In this document: positions 1-9,911 of the stretch, in pieces
Position numbering within the stretch: the stretch's first letter is position 1
How the letters are laid out: each line of letters starts with the position of its first letter
Assembly (NCBI GenBank): GCA_963719005.1
Contig: CAVRAR010000014.1
Span: 434,001-498,000 of the forward strand
DNA length: 64,000 nt
Reading direction: 5' to 3'
Origin: G963675935 sp963719005
GTDB taxonomy: Bacteria; Planctomycetota; Planctomycetia; Pirellulales; Thermoguttaceae
Position numbers and translations under genes: made by a program
Notes under the pieces: generated by a model
Databases searched by the model: none
Told to the model about the DNA's origin: nothing
What the model saw: only the letters and a program-made list of their open reading frames with translations

Positions 1-2550
1 CTGACCGACAGCGCGGATTGAGTCGCCGGAGTCTCGCCAGTGCCAGGCATGTTTTGAAACGCCAAGTTCTGAGTCGCCAAAGCTGTAGCGAGTCGTGCTG
101 CCCGCTCGGCACGCATACTCCCATTCAGCCTCCGTGGGCAAATGATACACGAGGCCTTGGGCCGTTTCGGCCGGCATGTTCGAGACACTCCTACAGAAAT
201 CTTGTGCTTCCGGCCAAGACACCATATCGACAGCCGCGTCGTTACCGCCGACAGTTACAGGGTAGTAAGAGGTCACGCCGGTGATTGCAGTAAACTGTAG
301 CCGCGTTACCTCGTAGATGCTAAGATAGAACGGCTTTGTGATCGCAACCCGATGTTGAGGAGTTTCGCCGACAAGCGTGTCTTGAAGCGGTTGCCACAAG
401 CGAGCATCGTCCTTCGACTTGAATGCCCTTACGTTCATATCGACGTCTCTCAAGATTTGCCGGTAGTCGGCATCGCTCGTGCCCATGTAGTACTCGCCCG
501 GCGGAATCAACACGAACTTCATGCCGATCGAATTGGTCATTTCGACCGGCACGCCGAGGTACTTCGCCCAGGCCGCCTGATGTTCCTTAGCCTTCTGCTC
601 GTCGAACGGCGCGATGGCAAGCGGCGGTGCGTCGGGGCCATAACCAAAATCGTTGGGACGAGATTCCGCCGTGGCCAACGACCCTGATTTTGTCTCTAGT
701 TTTGCCCGGATGATCTCCTTGCCTCCGGCGGCGAGCGTGAAGTCCTGGGCAAAAACCTCGATGCCGTCTTTCTGAAGCCGCAAGCGATGCTTGCCGGGAT
801 CGACGCCGATGGAGATCGTTCCCCTTTCGCCCTTGCGCTCGATCTGGACTTTGCCCTCCTCACTCAAAACCTGCACTGTCACGCCGGGGTCGTCGATCTC
901 GACGACCAGCGTGCCGTCCTTCGTCCGCAGCAGGAGAACGGCTGAGAATATCACGAAAGCGAAAAGCACGGCCGCAGCCACCGCGACCGCGATTCGTTGC
1001 CGCTTGCTCAGCCGGGCGAGCAGTCCGCTTGCCCACGGCTTCCGACGCGGCGGCTGAGCAAGCGGCTGCGGCTTGACAACTTCCTCTGCCGGCACTCTCA
1101 ACTCCACGTTCTGCGACGAGGTCTCCACCTCGACATTGTGCAGGCTCAATGTTTCGTCCGCCGCTTCAGGGCGAACGGAGGGAGCGGGGATCGGCGCCGC
1201 CGGACGTATCTGCGGCAGCGATTCCTGCTGCAATTGGATCATGACCTCGCCCATCGTTTGCGGCCGATCGGCGGGATCCTTCGCCAACATCCGCTGGAAC
1301 GCCCGATCGAGCCAGTCGGGCATGTCGTTTCGCGTCGCGCGCAGCGACGGCGGCGGTTCCTGGTGATGCGCCAGGATTTTCTCGGCCACGGTGCTGCCGC
1401 GGAAGGCCGCTCGGCCCGTCAAGAGATAATAGAGCGTGCATCCGAGGCTGTAGACGTCGGAGCGGGCGTCGGCGCGGTGGGTGTCGAGGGCCTGTTCGGG
1501 CGCCATGAAGTCGAACGTGCCCATTACATTGCCGGTTTGCGTCAGACCGTCGTCGCTGCCGCCTGCGGCGTTTTTCGACCGTGCCAGCCCCAGGTCGAGA
1601 ATTTTGACGACGCCGTCCTTGCCCAACAGCAGGTTCGACGGCTTGATGTCGCGGTGGATGATGCCCTGTTGATGGGCATATTCGAGTCCCCGCGCCGTTT
1701 GCAGCACGCAATCGACGGCCTGGGCCAGCGATAGCGGCCCCTGCGTCTTGACTCGCGCCAGCAGGTCTTGGCCGTCGATGTGTTCCATCACCAGGAAAGG
1801 TATGCCGTTGGCTTCGTCGGCGTCGTGGGCCATGACGATGTTGGGATGCGAGAGCTGGGCGGCCGCGAGAACTTCCCGCTGGAACCGCTTGAGGGCCTCC
1901 GGTGAGTTCGTGGAGGACGAAGGGAGCATCTTGATAGCCACCAGCCGCTTCATCTTGCGATGCCGAGCCGCGTAGACCTGGCCCATGCCGCCCTGTCCGA
2001 GCTTGTCGAGCACGACGTAATTGCCCACCACCAGCCCGCGAGTCTTGCCCTGGTATACGGCCTGGGCCTGAAAACTTGTGATTACGCCCAGCCGGTACAT
2101 CTCGCGGGCGAGCTGCCTGGCCGTGAAGGGCTTCTTCTCCGCCGGCAGGCCGGCAATGAATTGCTTGACCTCCTCGGCGGTCATCAGACCGGAATCGGCA
2201 AGCCGCCGGCAAAAGACTTCGAGGCTCGGGCCGTCGTCGGGCTTCGCGTCGGAATGGGGAAGATCGTCGCCCAACGCTTCGGCGATCACCGCGCGGTGAG
2301 CGGGAAAACGGGCTTCATACTCCTCGAATGTCGGCTTCTGGCCGCGCTGGCGACGATACGCCGTGTCGATCAGCAGAAGCTCCCGCAGAAGCGCAGCCTG
2401 CTCCGCTTCGGGAACCTGCTGCAAGCACCCCTCGATGGCGCCTGGATTGCCGGACTTCCAGGCATCCTCGAACGCCAGACACTGGCGGTCGATCCGACGT
2501 TGCACCGCAAGCGGCAAGCCGCCGTCCTCTCGTACGCAGTTGTCATTCAT
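1..2550 (-). CDS. Ser/Thr protein kinase fused to SUMF1/FGE-sulfatase domain (3' end outside window)
   Basis: I translated the reverse strand directly; at least 850 residues lie in the window and the frame stays open to base 1. Residues ~1-175 hold a planctomycete N-terminal region. The kinase domain follows, with glycine loop GQGGMG (~185), AIK lysine (~206), catalytic HRDIKPSN (~297), DLGLA in place of DFG (~316) and an APEQA motif. A single membrane helix lies at ~517-540. From ~665 a SUMF1-type domain begins, with LPTEAEWEYACRAG visible near the left edge. This suggests a membrane-bound kinase with an extracytoplasmic sensor or enzyme-like domain. The ATG at 2550 lies just before the stop of the upstream sigma factor gene, so the two are translationally coupled. 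DLG for DFG is frequent in this phylum. Family assignment is firm; substrate unknown. Confidence 0.93.
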   Translation of the reverse strand, partial: MNDNCVREDGGLPLAVQRRIDRQCLAFEDAWKSGNPGAIEGCLQQVPEAEQAALLRELLLIDTAYRRQRGQKPTFEEYEARFPAHRAVIAEALGDDLPHSDAKPDDGPSLEVFCRRLADSGLMTAEEVKQFIAGLPAEKKPFTARQLAREMYRLGVITSFQAQAVYQGKTRGLVVGNYVVLDKLGQGGMGQVYAARHRKMKRLVAIKMLPSSSTNSPEALKRFQREVLAAAQLSHPNIVMAHDADEANGIPFLVMEHIDGQDLLARVKTQGPLSLAQAVDCVLQTARGLEYAHQQGIIHRDIKPSNLLLGKDGVVKILDLGLARSKNAAGGSDDGLTQTGNVMGTFDFMAPEQALDTHRADARSDVYSLGCTLYYLLTGRAAFRGSTVAEKILAHHQEPPPSLRATRNDMPDWLDRAFQRMLAKDPADRPQTMGEVMIQLQQESLPQIRPAAPIPAPSVRPEAADETLSLHNVEVETSSQNVELRVPAEEVVKPQPLAQPPRRKPWASGLLARLSKRQRIAVAVAAAVLFAFVIFSAVLLLRTKDGTLVVEIDDPGVTVQVLSEEGKVQIERKGERGTISIGVDPGKHRLRLQKDGIEVFAQDFTLAAGGKEIIRAKLETKSGSLATAESRPNDFGYGPDAPPLAIAPFDEQKAKEHQAAWAKYLGVPVEMTNSIGMKFVLIPPGEYYMGTSDADYRQILRDVDMNVRAFKSKDDARLWQPLQDTLVGETPQHRVAITKPFYLSIYEVTRLQFTAITGVTSYYPVTVGGNDAAVDMVSWPEAQDFCRSVSNMPAETAQGLVYHLPTEAEWEYACRAGSTTRYSFGDSELGVSKHAWHWRDSGDSIRAVGQ

Positions 2551-3160
2551 CGCCGCGCTCCGTTTTCCAGATTTCGCGGATCATTTTCAGCCGTCGCTCC
2601 ACGGTCGGCAGCGAACGGTCGACTTGCGCCGCGATCTCTTCGTTGGAGTAGCCCTCCAACTTCATCAAGGCGATCCGTCGCAGTTCCTGGTCGTCCAGCA
2701 GGCTGAAGAGCTGACCGACCGCTTCGACCATCTCGGCGGCGAACTCGGGCGTCGGCTCGGGACCGGCCACGCCGTTAATTCCAATCCCACCGTCGGATGC
2801 CTGGTGGTCGATCAGAGCCGATTCGCCCGCCACCAATCCAGAACCTCGTTTTTTGCGCATCTGACCCCTCAATTGATCGCACGCTTTCCGCTCGGTAATG
2901 CGGACAATCAGATGCCACAGGTCGTTGCGATCGCGCAGATCGGGGAAGAGGTTCTTCCTGGCGCGTTGGCAGAAACTCTGAAACGCACTGAGAACGACAT
3001 CTTCCTCGTCGGCCACCCGCCGCGGGGCGCGGCCGAGCTTTTTGCGGGCCAGGCTCACCAGCCGCTGGTAATAGCGTTGCCAAAGCTTGGCCGCGGCCGC
3101 GTCGTCGCCTGCCCGGATCCCGTCGATCCATTGACTGACCGACTCGTTCATCTCAGACAT
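2543..3160 (-). CDS. ECF-type RNA polymerase sigma factor (PVC family)
   Basis: This is a sigma-70 factor of the ECF class, about 205 residues. Region 2 covers the DEEDVVLSAF and LWHLIVRITERKACDQ segments. Region 4 is the C-terminal helix-turn-helix (LEGYSNEEIAAQVDRSLPTVERRLKMI). I chose the ATG at 3160 over the one at 3169 because AGGAG sits 9 nt before it, whereas AGGAG abuts the 3169 codon. The stop overlaps the start region of the kinase-SUMF1 gene. ECF factors next to Ser/Thr kinases are known to be activated by phosphorylation in other bacteria; that this pair works the same way is inference from the coupling. No anti-sigma gene is adjacent. Confidence 0.92.
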   Translation of the reverse strand: MSEMNESVSQWIDGIRAGDDAAAAKLWQRYYQRLVSLARKKLGRAPRRVADEEDVVLSAFQSFCQRARKNLFPDLRDRNDLWHLIVRITERKACDQLRGQMRKKRGSGLVAGESALIDHQASDGGIGINGVAGPEPTPEFAAEMVEAVGQLFSLLDDQELRRIALMKLEGYSNEEIAAQVDRSLPTVERRLKMIREIWKTERGDE

Positions 3161-3356
3161 AGCGACCATCTCCTGTAAGGACGGAATCTTGATGCCCCAC
3201 CGCAGGCGGCCAGCAGGTGGCCCTCATTATAGCAGGGGGAATGTGCCGAGAACTATCCCCCTATGGTGGCATTCAACGCGCGAGGCGTTTGTTGATCCGA
3301 CCAAGGCATGGAAGAGGATCGCCGTTAGAGCGCGTCAGGGTTAACTGTGGCGCTTT

Positions 3357-3431
3357 GGGTGGCACGCCTGAGGAACGAAAGGGGGTAAGTGGGCGGCCGA
3401 CTACGTCCTTCGCTCCTCAGGGCCGCCACCC
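3357..3431. repeat. Imperfect inverted repeat, 25-bp arms
   Basis: Arms 3357-3381 and 3407-3431 pair at about 20 of 25 positions around a 25-nt centre. It is the main structure in the 450-bp gene-free stretch 3161-3617, which otherwise shows nothing I can name. It may act as a hairpin upstream of the HlyD-type gene or be a decayed copy of a dispersed palindrome. Confidence 0.7.
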
Positions 3432-3617
3432 TTCCGCTCTGATCACCGGCATTATCAGCATTTTGGCGACCTTGGAAAGAGCCGGTTCAACTAGACCAAG
3501 CGTGAAGGTTGACCCCGCATCCTATTCTCCCATCCACGCCAGCAATAGTAATCTACCCTTACTTGGGGCATTTTCGACACAATAGTTGGCACCGAAGACA
3601 GAAGCCCACAGAGAAGA

Positions 3618-5009
3618 ATGGACACCGTCACTGGCCAGGATCCTGCACCTTTCATCGACGAGCAACTCTTGACCATCGAAGAGCAGTTGCAGAATCTGGT
3701 CGGGAAGGAGAGCACGGAGCCGCGACCACAAGAAACGCCGCATTCTGATAGCGACAAGCCGCAGGGCCAGACTTTGCCTCCTCTGGCGGCTCTGGCGCCG
3801 TCGCGCCGCCACAATTTCAAACGCTTGATCCGACCCGCGCTCGGCATTAGCCTGCTCGGATTGGCGACCTGGGCGTTGGTTCCTTTGTTGATCGACGTTC
3901 GCAGTACACAGGCGATCGTGAACGCTCCGGTGGTTACGCTTCGTTCTCCGATCGACGGCACGGTGACATTCCTGTGCCAGACGGCGAGCGGCGCGAAAAT
4001 AAGAGCAAACACCGCCCTTTTCAAGGTGAAAAACGCCCTGGCCGACGACGATCGCCTCGACGTCCTGAAGGATGAGCAGTCACAGCTTGCGGCACGGATC
4101 GACGGCCTTCGCCGACAACAGGCGAGCCTTGTCGGCTTGCGTGATAAGCTGACTGCCACGGTTCGCAAGTACGAAGAGGCCCGACTGCGCACGCTTGAGG
4201 TGGAACGCGAGGAAGCGCGGGCACGGGTCGATGCCGCAGCGGCCGTAAAAAAACAACGCAATTCCGAAGAAGATCAGATCGACCGGCTGCAGAGCAGCCA
4301 CAGCGTGAGCACGCAGGATACGGTCGCCGTCCACTTTGCGGCCGATGCGGCGCAGCATTCTCTCGTTCAGGCGCAGAAGAGCATGGAAAACATCGACGAA
4401 CAAATTCGCGCACTGCGCGACGGCGTCCATATCGGTCCCGGCGACGGCCGTAACGACCTTCCTTACTCGGCACAACGACTTCACGAGATCAGCTTCCGAA
4501 TTGAAGAGGTCGGTGCGGCCTTGGGGCAGGACGAGGCGAAGCTGGCTCAACTTCGGCGACACATTTCGGCGGAACAAAAGCGTCTGGCGGGCCGATCGCG
4601 ATTCACGGCAACGGCGCCGGCCGACTGGATCGTTTGGCGGCGGCACGTCGTCAGCGGCGCCCCGATCAAAGCCGATAGTCCGCTGATGGATATGATCGAC
4701 CCTTCCGAAATCTTTGTCGACGCGGTCATCTACGAAAAGAATCTGACTCGCGTTCGGCCGGGAGACAAGGCCCGCGTCCGGATTGCCGGCTCCGACAAAG
4801 AGCGAACGGCCGTGGTAAGGCAGGTGATCGGCCGCACGCTTCCCTGGCCGGACCGACTTCTGGCCGTGGAATCCGTCCCGCATGACAGGCAGGAAGTCCA
4901 CGTCATCCTGAGCTTTTGCGAACCTCTCTCGAACGGACACGATGATGCGTCGGCGCCGATCGGTTTGCCGGCCGAGGTGACATTCGTTTCCACGCGCGAT
5001 TTGTTTTGA
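3618..5009 (+). CDS. HlyD/membrane-fusion-type periplasmic adaptor
   Basis: The protein has 463 residues: a cytoplasmic N-terminus of ~70 residues, one membrane helix at ~73-92, a biotinyl/lipoyl-like segment around 104-117 (SPIDGTVTFL), a long coiled coil (~135-335, rich in E, R, Q and A), the second lipoyl half near SRFTATAPADWIVW, and a C-terminal beta-barrel region (VRPGDKARVRIAG). This is the architecture of inner-membrane adaptors that bridge to an outer-membrane channel. The next gene is a processive glycosyltransferase with PilZ and a TolC-like gene follows, so a role in polysaccharide secretion (compare Alg44 of alginate export) is likelier than drug efflux. It lacks its own PilZ domain, unlike Alg44. 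Confidence 0.85.
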   Translation: MDTVTGQDPAPFIDEQLLTIEEQLQNLVGKESTEPRPQETPHSDSDKPQGQTLPPLAALAPSRRHNFKRLIRPALGISLLGLATWALVPLLIDVRSTQAIVNAPVVTLRSPIDGTVTFLCQTASGAKIRANTALFKVKNALADDDRLDVLKDEQSQLAARIDGLRRQQASLVGLRDKLTATVRKYEEARLRTLEVEREEARARVDAAAAVKKQRNSEEDQIDRLQSSHSVSTQDTVAVHFAADAAQHSLVQAQKSMENIDEQIRALRDGVHIGPGDGRNDLPYSAQRLHEISFRIEEVGAALGQDEAKLAQLRRHISAEQKRLAGRSRFTATAPADWIVWRRHVVSGAPIKADSPLMDMIDPSEIFVDAVIYEKNLTRVRPGDKARVRIAGSDKERTAVVRQVIGRTLPWPDRLLAVESVPHDRQEVHVILSFCEPLSNGHDDASAPIGLPAEVTFVSTRDLF

Positions 5010-5078
5010 AAGTGCCCCCGTGGCATTTCGTCGAGACATCGACACCCCTGAATCGGCCCACGCAGCGGGAATCACGCC

Positions 5079-7242
5079 ATGACGGAAAGTCTCGCTTGGG
5101 GTCTGAACTTGGCCGTGCTCGGGTTCTTCTTCGCCGTCGTGCCGATGTTGCCGAAGGAGCGCACGTGGGCACGGTCCGCGGTAATTCTGGTGGTATTACT
5201 CCTATGGGGGCGCTATCTGGTGTGGAGGATGACGTCGACCGCCCCGCCGGTTCTAGCGTCGGCCGCCGGCCTGTTCTTTTTGTTCGCATTGGTGGTCGAG
5301 GGGCTGATGTTCCTTACGATGGCGATCTTCTTCGTAACGATCAGCCGTTTCGTTGACCGCTCTGCCGAGGCGGACCGACACGAGAAGTGGCTGCGTTCGT
5401 TGTCGCCCAAGCAACTTCCCACTGTGGATGTCTTCATTGCCACGTATAACGAAGGTCGAGAGGTCGTCGAACGTACCATTGTCGCCGCGATGGCGTTGGA
5501 TTACCCGCGGTTCCGAGTGTGGGTGCTGGACGACGGCCGACGCGACTGGTTGCGCGACCTATGCACCGCGAGAAATGTCGGGTACATTCGCCGGTCGGAC
5601 AATCGGCACGCTAAGGCCGGAAACATCAATAACGCGCTGAAGCTTACCAACGGAGAGTTGTTCGTCGTCTTCGACGCGGACTTTGCTCCCAACCGCAACT
5701 TTCTCTACCGCACGGTCGGGTTCTTCTTTGCCGACCCCCGCGTAGCAATCGTGCAAACGCCGCAGTACTTCTGCAACCCCGACGTGTTCCAAATCAATCT
5801 GGGGCTCGCTAACGTTATGAAGGACAACGAGCGCGAGTGGTACGATGTTATCCTCGCCTCGCGAGACGCCTGGGACTGCGCTTTCTGTTGCGGTACCAGC
5901 GCCGTCTTCCGGCGAGACGCCATCCAGGGAGTTGGAGGGATCGCCACGGCGACGATCACGGAGGACATTCATACGTCTTTGGAATTGCTCCGTCGCGGTT
6001 ACGTCACTCGATACCTGAACGAACCTCTAAGCCTTGGCCTGTCGCCGGAAAACGCAAAAAGTCTCCTGATCCAACGGCGGCGCTGGGCTCGGGGGCACGT
6101 GCAGTTGCTGTCCCTTATGGTCAAAGGAGACATTCCAGGATTGACGCTTCGCCAGTGGCTGTTCTTCATACCATTCCACTACCTGTTGGATTTCCCGTGC
6201 CGCTTCATCTACGCCCTGCTGCCGCTGTGGTACCTGTGGACGGGTTGGACGCATTTCTATGTTCTTTCGACGGCGGAGTTGCTCGCCTACCAGGGACCGA
6301 CGCTCATCGCCGCTTTCTTCATCGGACGTTGGCTTATTCCGCACGCGCGGGTTCCGCTGCTTTCATCGGCGACGTACTTTCTATTTCTCTACGCGCATCT
6401 TTCCCACGGTCCTGCAGTGCCTGATCAAGCCCTTCGGCGTCCCATTCAAAGTCACACCCAAGGGCCGCGTCGCCGTTAACGAAGGCAGCGACCCCGTCGC
6501 GAAGTGGGTACTCGTCGTACTCATCGTCCTCACGGCCGGCGGCATTATCGTCGGCTGTAGTTCCCCAACACAGTTCCGCAGTTTCTCGGGGCTGCTCATC
6601 GCCACGTGCTGGGCATTATGCAACCTCGTTCTGTTCGGGTTGACGCTTCTAGCCGTGTCCCAGCAGCCGCGTCCACGCGGAGAAGAACGATTTCCCATTG
6701 GCCGTCCGGGCTTTCTGACGGCAAGAGGGCAGGCACGGAATTGCAAGGTGATCAATCTGTCGTTGTCGGGCGTGCTTCTTGCAGGCGCCGAGGACTTGCA
6801 GGTGGGTGAATCGATCCAAGTCTCGTTGGATGGCTTAGGCCCCCTTCCCGGAACGATTGTTCGAAAGGTTGGAAGCAGGGCCGGTATTCGCTTCGAAAAC
6901 ATGCCGGAAGCGAATCGGGATCAGCTTATCGTCTATCTATACACTTCCGGTTTCAGCAACCAGGTTCAGGAGATAGATCCGTTTCGGGTGTTGTGGCAGC
7001 TTCTGAAAGGAGCGATTCTTGGCCCTACCAAAGTTGCGCAATACCCCGAGACGATCGAATCGTTGGGGCGGCAGTTGCACTTCCGCCCCTGCGGCGAGAG
7101 TGCGACGATCGCCACAACCGGCAGCATAGGCTTCTCGGAGGGCGCACCGGAGCAGCGCAACACCGCGAGACAACCGCAGGCGAATCGCCAAACCCCCGAG
7201 CCTCGCCCGCTAGCGGCGATTCACGGCCGGGAGACGCGATGA
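5079..7242 (+). CDS. Cellulose-synthase-like glycosyltransferase with C-terminal PilZ domain (one frame break)
   Basis: An inner-membrane processive family-2 glycosyltransferase of ~721 residues once the frame is mended. Two to three N-terminal helices precede the catalytic domain: first Asp near WVLDDG (~150), FDADF (~199), TEDI (~294) and the QRRRW motif (~332). More membrane helices follow, then PilZ (~540-615) with the NLSLSG signature and an Arg-containing lead-in, implying c-di-GMP control. The frame changes at the tract 6392-6396: upstream sequence reads TYFLFLYA, downstream reads RIFPTVL and on into IKPFGVPF, as in BcsA relatives. Adding one GC restores a single frame of 722 codons. 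The 3' end overlaps the convergent TolC-like gene by ~33 nt. The sugar is unknown; no BcsB, BcsC or BcsZ genes are present. Confidence 0.88.
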
Positions 7243-8850
7243 CATGTAGGGAGCCCGGTCCATTTCCGGCGGGCGACTCGTATCGACCGTCTGGACCTCG
7301 CCCACGCGTCGCTCCCAACTCAGAATTCGCGAGGGATACCCCAGTGCGTGATAAAGCTGAAACTGCGCTCGGTTGTAGTTGTTGACGGCGACGAAATACT
7401 GGTCGTAGGCGCGGTTCAACTGCTGGAGCGCCGCCACGGCCTCCTGGGGACGGCTGACGGGTTGGAGTTGGTTGCCCGCGCCGCGAATCTGCCTCAATCC
7501 TTTGAGCGTGCCCATAAACGTGGCGTTTGCTTCCTTTACCTCCGTCTCCGCTTCAGGGATGCCTTCCCTGGCCCCTTCAGCCTTGGCGCGAGCTTGGACC
7601 ACTTCCTCCGCTACCCGGTCCTGAAGGTTGAAGAATTCGATCGTGGCTTTTTCCTTGTCGGCCACCCGGCCGCGGACGAGAGCCCTGTTGCCCAAACCCA
7701 TGTTCTGGAGAGTCCAGACCAAGCCGGCGTCGAATTCGGCCTGCCCGCCCCAGGTGTTGAGGTTGCCTTCCGTTCCACCGCCATAGACGCCCCCGGTGAT
7801 GGCTCCGTCCGGTCCTCGGCCGGCCAGCACCACGCTCGGGACAAGCGGGCGAAACCGTTCCTGCCGGAGAAGTTCGAGGGTCGCCTGCACCACGGCCCTT
7901 TGCGAAGCCAACTCCGGCCGGTTCATCAGGCCACAAGGAATGAGATCGTCCACCGAGCACTGGGGGGAGATCAACGTCACCTGCAAATGCGGCGGTTCCA
8001 CCGGAACCACGATAGAACTGGGGTTCAGTCGAAGCGCACGGGTCAGCCGCGCGCTGGCAACATACCAACTTGTCCGCGCTATGATGGCCTGCTGCTTCAG
8101 ATCGGCCAAAAGCGCACGAGCGCGATCGACCTCGATCGCCGGCACCACACCCGCTCTAGTCAAGGATTCTACTTGCTTGACCAGCACTTTCACCTTGTCC
8201 AGCGAGTCGAGAACGCCGGCCAGCTTGCCCCGCATCTCTTGCACGTCGAAGTAGCTTTCCGCCACCGCCAACAGCGCATCGTTGCACGCTGCCTGCTTGT
8301 CCGACTGCCGGGCGTACAATTGCTGGCGGGCCGCCAAGGGGCGGAAGATGGCGTCCGTCACGGCAAAATCGAGCGTCGCGCCGCCACCGGTGTAAAAAGA
8401 GCCAAAGCTCGCAAATTCGATGTCTCCTTCCGTTGCCTGAGTGGCGCCGTCGTGATGGGAATAATCGACGCCATAGTGGACATCGGGCAACCAAAGGGCA
8501 TTGGCTCCTTGGAGTCGAGCCGCCGCCTGCTCTACACTCGTCTGCGCCAACGCAATCACCAGGGGGCGCGCTTGCGATAAGCAGATCGCGGTAGCCAGGT
8601 TGATCGGCAGCGTCTGGTCCGATTGGCCTAGCTGTGGCGTCTGGATCGCCGGCGCCTCCGAGCTCTGAACAAGCTCAGGGCCAACCAGCACCGACTCCAT
8701 CCGCACACCGCTCTCAGTGGCAGCCCCGCCCGTGCGAAACTGTTGTGCTCGGGCTAGATGGGGGGAGCTTGCCAGCAGAAGCAGGCACATCGCGAGTGCC
8801 TCTATTGGGGCAGTGCTAAGCCTTGCTACCGTTGTGCCGTGAACGCTCAT
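7210..8850 (-). CDS. TolC-like outer membrane efflux/secretion channel
   Basis: The protein has 546 residues with an N-terminal signal peptide (hydrophobic segment then LARAQQ cleavage region). Two long helical OEP repeats follow, with typical runs such as SVEQAAARLQGANALWLPDV and VAESYFDVQEMRGKL in the first half and RAVVQATLELLRQERFRPLVPSVVL in the second. The C-terminal part ends near QLYHALGYPSR, the usual position of the last TolC-family helix. It lies convergent to the glycosyltransferase and would complete a tripartite path (adaptor, synthase, outer-membrane channel). Its own promoter must lie in the divergent region 8851-9277. Confidence 0.88.
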   Translation of the reverse strand: MSVHGTTVARLSTAPIEALAMCLLLLASSPHLARAQQFRTGGAATESGVRMESVLVGPELVQSSEAPAIQTPQLGQSDQTLPINLATAICLSQARPLVIALAQTSVEQAAARLQGANALWLPDVHYGVDYSHHDGATQATEGDIEFASFGSFYTGGGATLDFAVTDAIFRPLAARQQLYARQSDKQAACNDALLAVAESYFDVQEMRGKLAGVLDSLDKVKVLVKQVESLTRAGVVPAIEVDRARALLADLKQQAIIARTSWYVASARLTRALRLNPSSIVVPVEPPHLQVTLISPQCSVDDLIPCGLMNRPELASQRAVVQATLELLRQERFRPLVPSVVLAGRGPDGAITGGVYGGGTEGNLNTWGGQAEFDAGLVWTLQNMGLGNRALVRGRVADKEKATIEFFNLQDRVAEEVVQARAKAEGAREGIPEAETEVKEANATFMGTLKGLRQIRGAGNQLQPVSRPQEAVAALQQLNRAYDQYFVAVNNYNRAQFQLYHALGYPSRILSWERRVGEVQTVDTSRPPEMDRAPYMSSRLPAVNRR

Positions 8851-9277
8851 GACGCTTTCCTAACGTCGCGGCCCCGTCATGCTGCCGGCACGAACGCCCC
8901 TTGCGAGTCCCTCACGTAGCATTTTCTGCCCGAATCAATAGGATCTGTCTGCCATGTCGGACCATGTTGTGAGGCTTCTCCGGATGGTATCGGTCCAAAC
9001 CAAGGCAACAGGGAGGTAAAATCTGCCTTCTGAACGCCTTAGAAGCGTTTTGCAGGTTGAACGGGCGGGCCGTGCCTTCCAGGTAAACTTTGCTGGCAGG
9101 GATTCTCGCATCTGCCTCACACGTTGTTTGGGGTATATCTGTCACGGAATCGTAACAAGCCGGAACCGGGGGGTTTGACAACTTCCCCCCGAATTGACAA
9201 GATTAAGGCGCCGGCCACCGGAACCCCGGCGGGAACTTTCGGCACTTGTTCCGCGTCCCACATTCAGTGAGACCCCT
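8851..9277. promoter_or_regulatory. Divergent intergenic region between TolC-like gene and sigma factor gene
   Basis: These 427 bases hold no convincing gene. Near the sigma gene there is a GGAAC (9162-9166), a G6/C6 hairpin at 9168-9190 whose loop contains TTGACA (9175-9180), and a second TTGACA at 9194-9199. GGAAC is a common -35 word for ECF promoters, so autoregulation of the downstream ECF gene is possible, but I see no convincing -10 partner. The rest shows nothing recognisable. Confidence 0.4.
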
Positions 9278-9847
9278 GTGAGCGACGACGCCCAACTGAT
9301 CGAACAGGCCCTCGGCGGCCATTCGGAAGCGTTCGGGCAACTGGTCCTGAGGTATCAGGATCGGCTGTTCAACACGGTCTTCCACGTGGTCGGTCACGCC
9401 GAGGACGCCCGCGACATCGTCCAAGAGGCCTTTGTGCAGGCGTTCGTCAAGTTGGACTCGTTCGGTCATCGCAGTGCGTTCTACACTTGGTTGTACCGCA
9501 TCGCCTTCAACGTGGCCATGACGAGCCGTCGCAAGCGGCGGCCGACCGCGTCGGTCGACCGCGCCAGGGAGAACGGCAACTTGGAACCAGCGGACGACGA
9601 AGATGATCCGGCCGAGAGTTTGGAGCGAAAAGAACGCTGCCGTCAGGTTCGGCACGCCATCGGGCAATTGCCGCAGGAATATCGGGCCGTGTTGGTGTTG
9701 CGGGAGATCGACGGCTGCTGTTACGAAACGATCGCCGACGTGCTCGATTTGCCCGTCGGCACCGTCCGCAGTCGTCTGCATCGCGCACGGCTGCAATTGA
9801 GAGAGCAACTCAGGGAGATGTTGGCCGGCGAAGGGATTCGGGAATAA
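9278..9847 (+). CDS. ECF RNA polymerase sigma factor (RpoE-like)
   Basis: A sigma-70 ECF factor of 189 residues when started at the GTG at 9278. A longer in-frame start exists at 9194, but the extra 28 residues are Arg/Pro-rich and unlike the family. Region 2 is clear (QLVLRYQDRLFNTV, then DARDIVQEAFVQAF), and so is region 4 (LPQEYRAVLVLREIDG through the GTVRSRLHRAR helix). The next gene, ~200 bp downstream, encodes a membrane anti-sigma-type protein, so this is a classical sigma/anti-sigma module. Confidence 0.93.
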   Translation: MSDDAQLIEQALGGHSEAFGQLVLRYQDRLFNTVFHVVGHAEDARDIVQEAFVQAFVKLDSFGHRSAFYTWLYRIAFNVAMTSRRKRRPTASVDRARENGNLEPADDEDDPAESLERKERCRQVRHAIGQLPQEYRAVLVLREIDGCCYETIADVLDLPVGTVRSRLHRARLQLREQLREMLAGEGIRE

Positions 9848-9911
9848 GGATTTTCGGGGGCTGAAGATCGAAGAAGTGATGATCGGGGAAGTTATGATCG
9901 GGGGATTCAAG

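Noticed and set aside
1960..2706. 248-residue + strand frame
   Set aside because: It mirrors the kinase and sigma genes whose motifs are unambiguous on the other strand.
6259..6479. Two separate genes instead of one split glycosyltransferase
   Set aside because: Catalytic and PilZ parts join at a BcsA-conserved junction (FLYA-RIFPTVL); neither piece is a complete family member.
7348..8580. 410-residue + strand frame opposite the TolC-like gene
   Set aside because: No motifs; the complementary strand encodes a signal peptide and TolC-type repeats.
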